Part shown: positions 30,969 to 38,825 of the stretch, piece by piece | How the letters are laid out: every line of letters starts with the position of its first letter | Numbering within the stretch: position 1 is the first letter of the stretch | Origin: Bacillota bacterium | Lineage (GTDB): Bacteria > Bacillota > Clostridia > Oscillospirales > Ruminococcaceae | Assembly (NCBI GenBank): GCA_023431215.1 | Contig: JAEYXR010000028.1 | Coordinates: forward strand, 1-38,825 | DNA length: 38,825 nt | Direction of reading: 5' to 3' | Position numbers and translations under genes: made by a program | The notes under the pieces: generated by a model | Databases searched by the model: none | Told to the model about the DNA's origin: nothing | The model's input: the letters and a program-made list of their open reading frames with translations, nothing else

Positions 30969-32306
30969 TTACTGCGCAATAATTGCATCGCACTGTGTTT
31001 CCATCTCCTGAACAACCTGCTCTGTAGTATATTGACCGGCATACCATGCAGAAAGCAGCTCTTTCACCTTGAGGTCGCACTCATCATAGTTGTCACATGT
31101 GGGGTATAGACGGGTGTTTCCAGACATGGGGTCAAGAATGGCACGCTGCAGAGCAGTAGCAGAGGGAGCTTCGCCCTGATCTAAATAGCCTTCACTGGAA
31201 AGAATCGATACACGAACAGGGCTAAAGCTGCTCATCAAGAAATCGCTTGCCATCAGTTCCTTGGAGGTGATGTACTTAATTGCTTCCATGGCGGCTTCTT
31301 TGTGTGGTGCACCCTTGGGCACTACATAGGCGGCCACGCCAACAGCTACAGGAGCATCCTTTACATCGCCAGTGGGGTTAGGCAATATATCCCATTTAAA
31401 ATCGACATCGTTGAGATTACCCTTTTGGGAGATGGTGTTGCGGGAGAAGCCAATCTGTCCGGAGGCAAAGTCCAAAGAGGAGTCAGCAGTGGGGGTTAAG
31501 CCTTTTTTGATGCATTCTTGATAGGAGTTTAGTGCGACGACACCTTCGGGGGTGTTGATGGTGCATTTTGTCATGTTTTCATCAAAGAAAGATGCACCAC
31601 GGGCCCAGGTCCAGTCCAAAAGAATGTTCCAGTCATTGGGAGACTGATAGTTCCAGATGGTAAAGCCATATGTATTGTTGCCCAAGGCGGTAATTGCAGT
31701 TGAGTATTCAATCAACTTATCATAAGTCCATTCGCCGCGATTAGCCAGCTCCAAAGGATCTTCCAGCCCGGCTTTTGCTACCAAGTCCTTGTTGTAGAAC
31801 CAAACCCGGGGAGAAGAGGTAAAGGAAACTGCGTAAACCTCACCATTTTTGCCCTCGTAATTTGCTTGCAGCGAATTGGAGATATCGCTGTAATCAAAAT
31901 CTGCATCGTTTTTGATTGCCCCAACATCCTCCAAAAGGCCATTATTCATCATTTGAGGAATCATGGCTTCAGACATCCAAACCATGTCGTAAGAAGCCCC
32001 GGCAGCAATTTGGGCAGAAGTCTTGGTTACGATGCTTTCCAGTTCAACCAAGGTGATGTCGACGTTGATGCCTGTGTCCTTGGTAAAGTCCTCAAACAGC
32101 TTGTCATATGCTGCTTTTCGCTCATTGGAACCCCAAATTACCATGCTGACGGTCTGACCTGACAAACCAGAACCTTCCTGGGAAGAGCTTTCAGGGGTTG
32201 ATTGCTGCTGGGATGGGGCTACGGAAGATGATGGTGTGGAACCGCCACAACCAACCAAAGAGAGTACCATTACCACTGCTAAGGTGATAGCTAAAAAGTG
32301 CTTCAT
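30969..32306 (-). CDS. Extracellular sugar-binding lipoprotein of the ABC importer
   Basis: A 445-residue solute-binding protein of family 1. The signal peptide MKHFLAITLAVVMVLSLVGC ends in the lipobox LVGC (Cys 20), followed by a Ser/Gln-rich spacer. The mature fold begins VSMVIWGSNERKAAYDKL, with NVDITLVELESIVTK, AAGASYDMVWMSEAMIPQMM, VSFTSSPRVWFYNKDLVAKA and SFSPVRVSILSSEGY as typical segments. It captures a carbohydrate outside the cell for the two permeases. AGGAGG precedes the ATG. The gene lies just downstream of the YesMN-type two-component genes, whose response regulator is the obvious candidate activator. The ligand is unknown. Confidence 0.95.
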   Translation of the reverse strand: MKHFLAITLAVVMVLSLVGCGGSTPSSSVAPSQQQSTPESSSQEGSGLSGQTVSMVIWGSNERKAAYDKLFEDFTKDTGINVDITLVELESIVTKTSAQIAAGASYDMVWMSEAMIPQMMNNGLLEDVGAIKNDADFDYSDISNSLQANYEGKNGEVYAVSFTSSPRVWFYNKDLVAKAGLEDPLELANRGEWTYDKLIEYSTAITALGNNTYGFTIWNYQSPNDWNILLDWTWARGASFFDENMTKCTINTPEGVVALNSYQECIKKGLTPTADSSLDFASGQIGFSRNTISQKGNLNDVDFKWDILPNPTGDVKDAPVAVGVAAYVVPKGAPHKEAAMEAIKYITSKELMASDFLMSSFSPVRVSILSSEGYLDQGEAPSATALQRAILDPMSGNTRLYPTCDNYDECDLKVKELLSAWYAGQYTTEQVVQEMETQCDAIIAQ

Positions 32307-32524
32307 TTGATTTCCTCCTAAATAATTTTATCTTTAACAGCTAAAACAACTACTGTTATTAAACAATAGCAATAAATATCATCAACTGATTTATATTTTT
32401 TTATCTATTTTTATTGTATGCTCGTTGCTTAGCTTTATCAATACCGCAATTTTATGAAAAATCCCATTATCCTATCTCTTCGGCAAACACACCCTTTTTT
32501 CGTTCTTATCCACCGAAGACATGG

Positions 32525-33265
32525 CTAGCTTTGATTTTTATATTGCATGGGGGTTGTCCCTGTATATTTTTTAAAAGCACTAATAAAATGCTTTACACTG
32601 TTATATCCACAAATCTCCCCAATCTCATAAATTTTAAAGTCACTTTCACCCAAAAGCTTTTTTGCCTTCTCCATTCTCATTTTAATGACATATTCGCTAT
32701 ATTTAAAATTTGTTTTGGTCTTAAAAAGCATCGAAAGATAATTGGCACTGAGATTCACCTTTTCGGCCACAAACGGCAAGCTTAAATCATCACCTAAGTG
32801 GTTTGTCACATATTCTTCTACACGACGAATGGCCTGATTGTTGTTCTTTTCTTTCAATCCATCATCGGGGTTCTGGACTACACCCTGCTTTTCATCCAAT
32901 ACCCTTTTTAACCTTGCCAACAGCTCTACAAATTTTTTTACATTCAGTGGCTTTACAACATACTCGCATACTCCAAATTGAATGGCACTGCGTGCATATT
33001 CAAACTCTGCATAACCGCTTAAAATAACGATAGGAACACAGCTACCATGCTCTCTGATTTTTTGAGCCAGCTGCAATCCTGTCATGCCCCGCATCACAAT
33101 ATCTGTTATTACGATATCCGGTTCCTGCGCCTGAAACAGTTCCCATGCCGAATAGGCATCGCTGCATTCCCATACCACATGCAGATCGCTGCCAAAACGC
33201 TCAATAACACTAATAATGCCGTTTCGTATAATCTTTTCGTCTTCCACAACCATAATACGGTACAT
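32525..33265 (-). CDS. Response regulator with AraC-type DNA-binding domain (YesN type)
   Basis: A 246-residue two-component regulator. The receiver domain has the acidic pair E8/D9 in MVVEDEKII, the phospho-acceptor D55 in DIVITDIVMRGMTG, and K105 in YVVKPLN. The C-terminal AraC/XylS domain (about 145-246) has both HTH motifs, LPFVAEKVNLSANYLSMLFK and IYEIGEICGYNSVKHFISAF, ending in KYTGTTPMQYK. It is paired with the YesM-type kinase encoded immediately upstream. Such regulators activate neighbouring carbohydrate transport genes, here very probably the binding protein gene that starts 218 bp downstream. Confidence 0.95.
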   Translation of the reverse strand: MYRIMVVEDEKIIRNGIISVIERFGSDLHVVWECSDAYSAWELFQAQEPDIVITDIVMRGMTGLQLAQKIREHGSCVPIVILSGYAEFEYARSAIQFGVCEYVVKPLNVKKFVELLARLKRVLDEKQGVVQNPDDGLKEKNNNQAIRRVEEYVTNHLGDDLSLPFVAEKVNLSANYLSMLFKTKTNFKYSEYVIKMRMEKAKKLLGESDFKIYEIGEICGYNSVKHFISAFKKYTGTTPMQYKNQS

Positions 33266-33289
33266 GAGAATTCCTCCCTTTCGTCGCTG

Positions 33290-35011
33290 CTATTTCTTGC
33301 GTGGTTTTAACCGTAAGATAAATCTGGCACCCTGGGTATAGCGTTCATCCAGAAAAACACCATAGTTCTCTCCAAAAAGCAGCCGTAAGCGTCTATGTAC
33401 GTTACTAAGCCCATACCCTTTTCCAGTAGGCTTCCATGGCTCGTTGCTTGGTATCGTCTCTGCCTCCGAAAGCTTATGGTTCACCAGCGCCCTCTCCTGG
33501 GCGGTCATGGGTCTTCCGCTGTTTTGGATAGAAATCACAAGTTCTTCGCCCTCCATATAGGCCGATAGAACAATATCCAGCTGCGAATCATCCATACCGT
33601 GCTGTACAATATTTTCAACAAAGGGCTGTAGTAACAGCTTCGGCACCTGCTGTGCCCGGCAGAGGTCGCCCACATCTATGGTAAGCGAACGCAAATTGTC
33701 AAACCGAAGCCGTTGAATGTCGTAATAAGCATTGACAAACTTTATTTCTTCTTCCAATGTTGCAAAATGCTGCTCGTTGCTGACGCAGTAATGCATCATC
33801 TGTCCCAAATTACTCACTGCCTCCGAAACCTCATAATTTTCGCAACTAATGGCCATCATATTGATGGTTTCAAGGGTATTGTACAAAAAATGGGGGTTAA
33901 TCTGACTTTGCAACGCTGATATTTGAGCCTCCTTGCTGGCAAGCGATTCTTCATAAACATCGTTGATCAGCGTTTCAACACTTTCGGTCATACTGTTGAA
34001 CATTGCTTCTAGCTGACCTATTTCATCTCTGGAGCTAACCGGCATACGTGTGTGAAAGCGCCCCTCTGCTACCATGGCCATCTTGTCCTTTAAGGTAACA
34101 ATGGGCTTGGTCAGCCGAACGGAAGCATAGACTGCAAAAAGCCAGCTGAGACAGGCGGCGCCTATAATGATGCATGCCGCAAAGCTAAGCAGGGTTTTCG
34201 TATCCTTTCGGACAGAATCCATGGACATTTGCACAATAACCCGCAAATTGGTGGAGGAAGAAATAACAAATCCCGAGACGTCATCACCTTGTTTTTCATC
34301 TTCCATTACCCTTGCATCATGGTCTCCGTCCGAAAAAGGATACAGACACTGGTTTGCGTCGTTATAAATAAACAACCGGCTGCCAGGCGGCAAGCTTACA
34401 TCGGAGATGGCATGTTCAATGGCATTATCCTCCAGCTCAACCTTGATATAACCCATGTTTCGGCCTGTCTTTGGTTCCAGCAAGCACCGTACCATGGCAA
34501 GGGTGTCCTTCCACGGAATGATAAAGGTCTGATATGGGTTTGCCCGACAGATTGCCATCCACTCCTCCTCGCTGTCATCCCACTTTAATACACTGCTTCC
34601 GGCATTCAGCCGGTTTCGGTCCATCAAATAGAGGTCTGTGCGCCGCACGGTAATATTTTCATAGCTGGGCGATGACAAGATCTCTGTTACCTTCAGCTGC
34701 TCTTCAAAAGCGAGGTAGGCGGGTTGCTCTGCCTCCGTGTGCCCTTTTAGTACACTTTGCAGTTCTGTGTCAAACAGCGGCAACAGCGTAATGTTTCGGA
34801 TATCCAAAAAGTAACGGTCAAGTGTGGAATTTAAATACCCTACCGTTTGATCTACACGCTCCTTTATGGTCTGCTCCAAGTAGTCAGAAACCTTTGCTCC
34901 TGATATTAATACAGCCGCCAGCAGCGGAATGGTTACCAACAAAATGCAAACCAACGCAACCTTTCCTATGTAAGAAAATTGTACTTTGCGTAAATAGCTT
35001 TTGTGTTTCAT
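33290..35011 (-). CDS. Sensor histidine kinase (YesM type)
   Basis: A 573-residue membrane kinase. The first membrane helix is at about 17-37 (VALVCILLVTIPLLAAVLIS), an extracellular sensor region spans about 40-265, and the second helix is near 270-292. A HAMP linker follows (VRLTKPIVTLKDKMAMVAEG, then SRDEIGQLEAMFNSM). The phospho-acceptor His is in SQINPHFLYNTLETI near residue 370, and the ATPase domain contains PKLLLQPFVENIVQHG (N box) and GKGYGLSNVHRRL (G box). It senses an extracellular cue, possibly the sugar bound by the lipoprotein, and phosphorylates the adjacent response regulator. It follows the cupin gene by 38 bp. Confidence 0.95.
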   Translation of the reverse strand: MKHKSYLRKVQFSYIGKVALVCILLVTIPLLAAVLISGAKVSDYLEQTIKERVDQTVGYLNSTLDRYFLDIRNITLLPLFDTELQSVLKGHTEAEQPAYLAFEEQLKVTEILSSPSYENITVRRTDLYLMDRNRLNAGSSVLKWDDSEEEWMAICRANPYQTFIIPWKDTLAMVRCLLEPKTGRNMGYIKVELEDNAIEHAISDVSLPPGSRLFIYNDANQCLYPFSDGDHDARVMEDEKQGDDVSGFVISSSTNLRVIVQMSMDSVRKDTKTLLSFAACIIIGAACLSWLFAVYASVRLTKPIVTLKDKMAMVAEGRFHTRMPVSSRDEIGQLEAMFNSMTESVETLINDVYEESLASKEAQISALQSQINPHFLYNTLETINMMAISCENYEVSEAVSNLGQMMHYCVSNEQHFATLEEEIKFVNAYYDIQRLRFDNLRSLTIDVGDLCRAQQVPKLLLQPFVENIVQHGMDDSQLDIVLSAYMEGEELVISIQNSGRPMTAQERALVNHKLSEAETIPSNEPWKPTGKGYGLSNVHRRLRLLFGENYGVFLDERYTQGARFILRLKPRKK

Positions 35012-35049
35012 TTCCGTCTACCTTTCTTGCAACGGGTATCTCCCTATTC

Positions 35050-35466
35050 CTACATCTCCTTGGCACACCATTTATGAACTTCAGCAATCTGCTCCTGGGT
35101 CAAGCCACATCGTGGAGAGTTTTCGGGAGTTGTTCCCGTATTTTCAACCAGCAAGATTTTGGCATCCCGGCTCATTGCCTGTGTGTGCCAAATGCCTTGG
35201 GGCACACGGTAAACTGCACCTAACTTTAAGGGATAACATTCCAGATCAAGAGGAGCATCTTCCCCTCGGGCAGTAAACAGCACGGCTTTTCCACTGAGCA
35301 AAATAAAGCACTCGTCTGTCTCCCGGTGTTTTTGCATATCTGTCAGGGCATCGGGAGCTAGTCGTGGTAAATAGTTGAGCAGCAGCACGCTCCAGTGCTC
35401 ACTTTCGGTAACACCTCCTATTCCGTCACCTGAATATTCGGCAATTTTAACTATAGTTTTAAACAT
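35050..35466 (-). CDS. Small cupin-like protein
   Basis: A 138-residue single-domain protein that looks like a cupin. KHRETDECFILLSGKAVLF carries the first cupin box pattern (His, Glu), and LGAVYRVPQGIWHTQ the second (Pro, Gly, His). A short, charged tail (LTQEQIAEVHKWCAKEM) follows. Cupins of this size are often sugar isomerases or metal-dependent sugar-acid enzymes. It heads the minus-strand operon and is directly followed by the sensor kinase gene. Whether it is an enzyme or ligand-binding accessory protein cannot be told; function within the carbohydrate pathway is inference. Confidence 0.8.
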   Translation of the reverse strand: MFKTIVKIAEYSGDGIGGVTESEHWSVLLLNYLPRLAPDALTDMQKHRETDECFILLSGKAVLFTARGEDAPLDLECYPLKLGAVYRVPQGIWHTQAMSRDAKILLVENTGTTPENSPRCGLTQEQIAEVHKWCAKEM

Positions 35467-35582
35467 TGTTTATTACTCCTTTAAATATTTACAACAGATT
35501 CAACTTAATAAGCATACAAAATACAGTGGGAAAAGAAAAGGAATTTTATAAAAAAATGGTATTTTTCTTAAAGTATCGGTAT

Positions 35583-35610
35583 TTTAGATGAATTTTTTCA
35601 ATGTTATACT
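35583..35610 (+). promoter_or_regulatory. Predicted promoter for the SIS/kinase/YesL operon
   Basis: TTTAGA (35583-35588) and TATACT (35605-35610) are spaced by 16 bp, followed by the AGGAGG at 35638-35643. The region is shared with the start of the minus-strand cupin operon, so both could be co-regulated by the YesN-type regulator. Confidence 0.4.
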
Positions 35611-35649
35611 GGAATTAAGCAAGTAATAAACAACATCAGGAGGATTGGT

Positions 35650-36383
35650 ATGTTATTCTAATGAGTACCATCAAAATGTTACTCGCATTTTGGATGAAAT
35701 TTATACCACGCAGTCCAAAGCTGTGTTGGCAGCAGCCACAGCGGTAAAAAACGCTTTGAAAGATGACTGTTTGGTGTATATCTTTGGTTGTGGGCACTCT
35801 AATATGATGGCAGAGGAAGCGTTTTATCGTGCAGGGGGATTGGCTGCTGTCAGCCCCATCTTTGGCGAACCGCTTATGCTCCATGAGGGCGCCGTTACTA
35901 GCAGCAGGCTTGAGAAAAGCACCACAGGGATTCATGAATTGCTGGATAGCTATCCGATCCACGCGGGTGATGTGCTTTTTTGTGTCTCCACCAGCGGCAT
36001 CAATGCGGCTGCCATTGAGATAGCCCTCTATGCCAAACAGAAACAGATGACAGTAATCACCATCACCTCCTCTGCCTATTTTCAGCAACCGTAAACCATC
36101 CGTCAAAGCTGCATTTGTGGAACGCCTGTGAACTGTGGATAGACAATAAAGTTCCTTATGGTGACGCCTGCCTCAGCCTGGACCAGCTACCAACACCCTT
36201 TACCCCTGTTTCCACCATCACCAGCACTTTTATATTGAGTCTATTTTGGCAGAGACCATAGAACAGATATTACAGGATTGCATAGAGCCGCCTATCTACC
36301 ATAGTGGTAACATCCCCGGTGGACAAGAGCGTAATCAAGCTCTAATCCAAAAGTACGCACCTAGAATCCGACACCTAAAGTAA
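35650..36383 (+). pseudogene. UPF0309-like SIS-domain gene with apparent frameshifts
   Basis: Three reading frames together encode a normal UPF0309-like protein. An ATG at 35650, six bases after AGGAGG, leads after only a few codons (one extra base near 35655) into NEYHQNVTRILDEIYTTQ, VYIFGCGHSNMMAEEAFYRA, LMLHEGAVTSS, and CVSTSGINAAAIEIALYAKQ. Near the TTTT run 36079-36082 one base is missing and the frame changes to SATVNHPSKLHLWNACELWI and PYGDACLSLDQL. Near 36236 another base is missing and the C-terminus follows as ESILAETIEQILQDCIEPPI, then HSGNIPGGQERN, ending at the TAA at 36381-36383. Length is 734 bp versus an expected 735. It keeps the canonical GCGHS and STSG ligand loops, unlike the paralogue at 28186. 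True decay or indel errors are both possible. Confidence 0.8.
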
Positions 36384-36395
36384 GGAGAAGCATCT

Positions 36396-37316
36396 ATGAA
36401 AATTGGTATTTTGGGAGTATCCGGGCAATCGGTATTTTTAAGCTGCGATCATTTTCATAAGGATGGAGAAACTGTGGTCGCCCAAAGCCTATGGATTGAA
36501 CCAGGCGGCAAGGGCTTTAACCAGGCTGTTGCTGCAAAAAGGCTGGGCGCTCAGGTTATTTTTTTATCCTGCGTGGGAGAGGATGATTACGGCAAGACTT
36601 GCCAGGACTTCCTGCAAAAAGAAAATATCACCTGCTATTTTCAAAAATCTAAGACCCGTTCTACTGCGTATGCTTCCATCCTCACCGACGCTGTAGGAAA
36701 TAACAGAGTCTCTGTCTATCGCGGTGCCGCAGACGAGTTTAATGCTGCCTTTGTCAGGCATCACAGGGATGCCTTGTCAGGCTGTGATTTTTTGCTGCTG
36801 AATTTGGAGTGTCCTATGGAAACCTTTTATGCTGCAGTGGAGATTGCCAGAGAATTTGATATTCCTGTCGTTTGCAACCCCGCCCCGGCACAGCCACTGC
36901 CAATAGACCTGCTGACAAGCTTTTATCTGATTACGCCAAATCACCAGGAGGCATCTATTTTATTTGATATGCATAATGCTGCCTCTCCTGCTGATTTTGT
37001 AGCAGCCTTTCAAAAGCATCATTTTGCCCAAGGCATAGTGACACTGGGGCGCAAGGGCTCTCTTTTGTGGCAGAATGGCAAGGCGCTGCTTTTTCCTGCT
37101 TTGCCTGTAAAGGCAACCGATACTACGGGTGCCGGAGACAGCTTTGATGCCGCCCTGGTGGTTGCTTTAGGCGAGGGCAAAACGCTTACTCAAAGCATGA
37201 AATTCGCAACCAACGTTGCCGCATTTAGTGTCACTCGGCCCTATGTAATGCCTTCTCTGCCATTTCGCTGTCAAGTACAGCAGGATTATCCTTTTGCCAC
37301 CCCAAAGCCTCTGTGA
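36396..37316 (+). CDS. PfkB-family sugar kinase (ribokinase type)
   Basis: A 306-residue ATP-dependent kinase. Substrate-binding N-terminal motif EPGGKGFNQAVAAKRLGAQV (about 32-51) and the C-terminal anion-hole and catalytic motif ATDTTGAGDSFDAALVVALG (about 243-262, with the catalytic Asp in GAGD) are both complete. LITPNHQEASIL and GIVTLGRKGSLLW are further family segments. It phosphorylates a free sugar or nucleoside using ATP. AGGAGAAG precedes the ATG 13 bp after the broken SIS gene. With the uptake operon next door, it probably carries out the first phosphorylation of the imported sugar; the specific substrate is unknown. Confidence 0.95.
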   Translation: MKIGILGVSGQSVFLSCDHFHKDGETVVAQSLWIEPGGKGFNQAVAAKRLGAQVIFLSCVGEDDYGKTCQDFLQKENITCYFQKSKTRSTAYASILTDAVGNNRVSVYRGAADEFNAAFVRHHRDALSGCDFLLLNLECPMETFYAAVEIAREFDIPVVCNPAPAQPLPIDLLTSFYLITPNHQEASILFDMHNAASPADFVAAFQKHHFAQGIVTLGRKGSLLWQNGKALLFPALPVKATDTTGAGDSFDAALVVALGEGKTLTQSMKFATNVAAFSVTRPYVMPSLPFRCQVQQDYPFATPKPL

Positions 37317-37339
37317 AAATTGAAGAAAGGACTTGCATC

Positions 37340-38032
37340 ATGAGCAATCAACCGCCTGCCAACAAAACCAATGAGCAGTTACCCATTGGATTAGCCAGAT
37401 ACCTAGATACCTACTTTAGCAATCTCTGGTCTTTTGTGGGCATCAATCTATTATTTCTTATTTCCTGCGTACCCATTGTCACCATCGGGCCTGCCTGCAT
37501 CGCAATGTCCCGTATCTGCTGTGACGCACTGCGTGGTCGAAACATCAGCTTTTTTTCTAGCTACATAAATTATTTTAAAAAGAATTTTAGGCAGGGTTTG
37601 CTACTCTCCTTTACTGCATTTCCACTTTTAGGCTGGCTTTATTACTATACTATCGCGGCGGCTCTGTCACCTAACCGCTTTGCAATCTTTGTTGTTTTGC
37701 TAATTGCCAGCACCTATATTACCGCTGTTGTGGGGTATGTCCTGGTCCTTGCCGGCCATATGGAGTTACCTCTTCTCTCGGTTCTCAAAAATGCACTGAT
37801 TCTCAGCGTTGCAGGTAATCAATATACCATTTTGGCAGGGTTATCTACCGTCGCTATTCTTTTCGGTCATCTACTTTATCTCCCAAAATCCTTACCGCTT
37901 TTTTTACTTTGTGCCTTTATTTTTATTGCGTATAACTTCTGCTTTTTTGGTTGGAAAGTTACAGATCAATACATCTTTATCCCTTATTATACTAATCATC
38001 CACAGGAGGGAGTCCTACAAGGGTACCAATAA
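37340..38032 (+). CDS. YesL-like (DUF624) membrane protein
   Basis: A 230-residue protein of the DUF624/YesL family, with about five membrane helices (for example VGINLLFLISCVPIVTIGPA, the family's signature first helix, then LLLSFTAFPLLGWLYYYTIA and FAIFVVLLIASTYITAVVGY). These small membrane proteins usually accompany YesMN-type two-component genes and CUT1 sugar importers, as here; their function is unknown. I chose ATG 37340, eight bases after GAAAGGA; a GTG overlapping the kinase stop would add nine residues. Confidence 0.9.
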   Translation: MSNQPPANKTNEQLPIGLARYLDTYFSNLWSFVGINLLFLISCVPIVTIGPACIAMSRICCDALRGRNISFFSSYINYFKKNFRQGLLLSFTAFPLLGWLYYYTIAAALSPNRFAIFVVLLIASTYITAVVGYVLVLAGHMELPLLSVLKNALILSVAGNQYTILAGLSTVAILFGHLLYLPKSLPLFLLCAFIFIAYNFCFFGWKVTDQYIFIPYYTNHPQEGVLQGYQ

Positions 38033-38068
38033 AGTGCTCCAGAAATAAGGCGTATCTTAGTGTATAGA

Positions 38069-38088
38069 GTACAGGTGTATCCCTGTAC
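38069..38088 (+). terminator. Weak terminator-like hairpin after the YesL-like gene
   Basis: A 7-bp stem (GTACAGG at 38069-38075 with CCTGTAC at 38082-38088) with a six-base loop lies 37 bp after the stop and is followed by CAACCTTTTA. It is weak, but it is the only candidate before the stronger hairpin at 38190. Confidence 0.4.
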
Positions 38089-38189
38089 CAACCTTTTATA
38101 CGGGTCAAGAAGAATTGTGGTTTACTACATCAATGCCACAAACTTATTCTCTTGATTTTCAAAGTACAATATCAATAGCTTTATATAAA

Positions 38190-38220
38190 AAGAGCGTAGC
38201 AGTCAGCCTGCTACGCTCTT
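38190..38220 (-). terminator. Intrinsic terminator, minus strand
   Basis: A perfect 13-bp stem (38220-38208 with 38202-38190) followed on the minus strand by TTTTTAT. It lies downstream of the symporter and small-protein genes. The sequence and flanks resemble the terminator at 25178-25208. Confidence 0.8.
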
Positions 38221-38299
38221 GCGGTTATATAGGTATTGAACATATTAGTGGATAATATAAGGTATCAAGACAAATAAATTTGTGTTTTATATAATGATG

Positions 38300-38360
38300 T
38301 GGATAAGCTTCTCGCTTTGTCGTTTACTGCCTAGCACAGTGTATACGTAACTCTTTTTAT
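38300..38360 (-). pseudogene. Second, very short spoIVA-like remnant
   Basis: On the minus strand the frame reads VYTVLGSKRQSEKL, matching VYTVLGSERQSEEL of the fragment at 6809-7084. About four in five of the 60 bases agree with 7011-7070. Homology stops after KLIHI, so the rest of the C-terminus is missing here. The two remnants share the same upstream boundary, suggesting duplication of a truncated piece. Apart from this and the two hairpins, the gap 38033-38384 shows nothing else that I can support. Confidence 0.55.
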
Positions 38361-38384
38361 AATTGTCGGATATAAGATCAATGC

Positions 38385-38480
38385 TTAGTGTTTTTTAATG
38401 GTTTCCAGTATAAAGTTGATTGTTACGAAAGCAGAAACCACTGCACCCATGGTAACGATAAGGATAGAAATTAGATCCAT
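38385..38480 (-). CDS. 31-residue membrane protein next to the SSS symporter
   Basis: MDLISILIVTMGAVVSAFVT and INFILETIKKH make one membrane helix with a short basic tail. GAGGGGGT lies nine bases before the ATG, and the gene starts five bases after the symporter stop, so it is translated right after it. Small accessory proteins are known beside SSS symporters; this one may be such a partner. It is too short for most gene finders. Confidence 0.65.
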   Translation of the reverse strand: MDLISILIVTMGAVVSAFVTINFILETIKKH

Positions 38481-38485
38481 AATGT

Positions 38486-38825
38486 CTATACCCCCTCTTT
38501 TACTTTAGACTGGGTAAGCAGGCTACTTACCACCAAAACAACAGAGCATACCACTACAGTTACGAAACTGGGATCCTGTCCAAGAATACTGATACCCATT
38601 ACGCCAGTAATGACAAACATGACCAGACCAGCCACAATGGTACAGATGGCGCCCTTGTTGGTAACCTTTTTCCAGAAGAACATGGCAAGCACAATGGGGA
38701 AAATAGAGCCGACAAAAGGGGTTGCCATTAGCTGCATGACCGAAATAATATTTTGAGCAAACAGAGCCAATACAATGCCCAATATGCCGATAATGAGAAC
38801 ACCGAGACGACAGGCCTTCAGCTCA
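38486..38825 (-). CDS. Sodium:solute symporter (SSS family), C-terminal part (runs off the window)
   Basis: The last 113 residues of a membrane transporter; the start lies beyond 38825. Segments such as CRLGVLIIGILGIVLALFAQ, LMATPFVGSIFPIVLAMFFW, KKVTNKGAICTIVAGLVMFV and the final helix before KVKEGV fit the last helices of the SSS family (pantothenate, proline or carboxylate symporters). Substrate cannot be told. It is followed by the 31-residue membrane protein and the terminator at 38190-38220. Confidence 0.85.
   Translation of the reverse strand, partial: ELKACRLGVLIIGILGIVLALFAQNIISVMQLMATPFVGSIFPIVLAMFFWKKVTNKGAICTIVAGLVMFVITGVMGISILGQDPSFVTVVVCSVVLVVSSLLTQSKVKEGV

Noticed and set aside
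1..38825. CRISPR arrays, tRNA or rRNA genes, known riboswitches
   Set aside because: I saw no regularly spaced repeats, no cloverleaf with CCA-end features and no recognisable riboswitch core in the gaps.

Overview
The window looks like chromosomal DNA of a spore-forming, low- to mid-GC Firmicute, probably a gut-type clostridium (Oscillospirales or a relative). The evidence is a SpoIVA fragment, TagGH-type polysaccharide export, YesMN-type two-component regulation next to carbohydrate ABC transporters, strong AGGAGG ribosome binding sites, and an IS256-family element. Species assignment is not possible from the sequence alone. The window is a mosaic: AT-rich surface-polysaccharide genes, GC-richer mobile or accessory islands, and several broken genes.

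Layout. 1-4606: the start of a LacI-type regulator, then two tandem DeoR-type regulators (minus strand), divergent from a two-gene operon for a HAD phosphatase and a glycerol-1-phosphate dehydrogenase (EgsA/AraM family). The divergent region holds an 85-bp imperfect palindrome. 4607-7090: a scar region with a perfect 32-bp palindrome, a frameshifted small gene preceded by a 15-residue mini-ORF, a complete-looking IS256-family insertion sequence, a strong terminator, and an orphan C-terminal piece of spoIVA. 7279-21027: a surface glycan locus. One GT4 glycosyltransferase (plus) converges on a long minus-strand operon that reads, in transcription order: ABC permease, ABC ATPase, GT2, DUF4422 protein, a 978-residue GT8/TagF-like fusion, CDP-glucose synthesis (RfbF, RfbG), a reductase-like SDR, an RmlC-type epimerase, an acyltransferase with a nonsense codon, and UDP-galactopyranose mutase. 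The gene set suggests an ABC-exported, probably phosphate-containing polymer with a CDP-6-deoxyhexose and galactofuranose.

21535-24847: an island with a zinc-ribbon amidoligase and its class II glutamine amidotransferase. The amidotransferase is truncated and joined directly to the last ~200 codons of a TctA permease, which is followed by an intact TctC-like binding lipoprotein. This junction is the clearest genomic scar in the window.

25178-38032: a carbohydrate uptake and catabolism locus. Minus strand, in order: cupin, YesM-type sensor kinase, YesN-type response regulator, sugar-binding lipoprotein, internal terminator, two permeases, UPF0309-like SIS protein, an unrecognised protein resembling a Gfo/Idh/MocA C-terminal half, a Gfo/Idh/MocA oxidoreductase, a TIM-barrel glycosidase-like protein, and a terminator. 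Divergent plus strand: a second SIS gene broken by apparent frameshifts, a PfkB-type sugar kinase, and a YesL-like membrane protein. 38033-38825: a terminator similar to the one at 25178, a second small spoIVA-like remnant, a 31-residue membrane protein, and the C-terminus of an SSS-type sodium/solute symporter that runs off the window.

At least four loci carry disabling lesions (5195, 10410, 23211, and 35655 to 36238). Either this is an accessory region in decay or part of it reflects assembly or indel errors. Both readings are kept open below.
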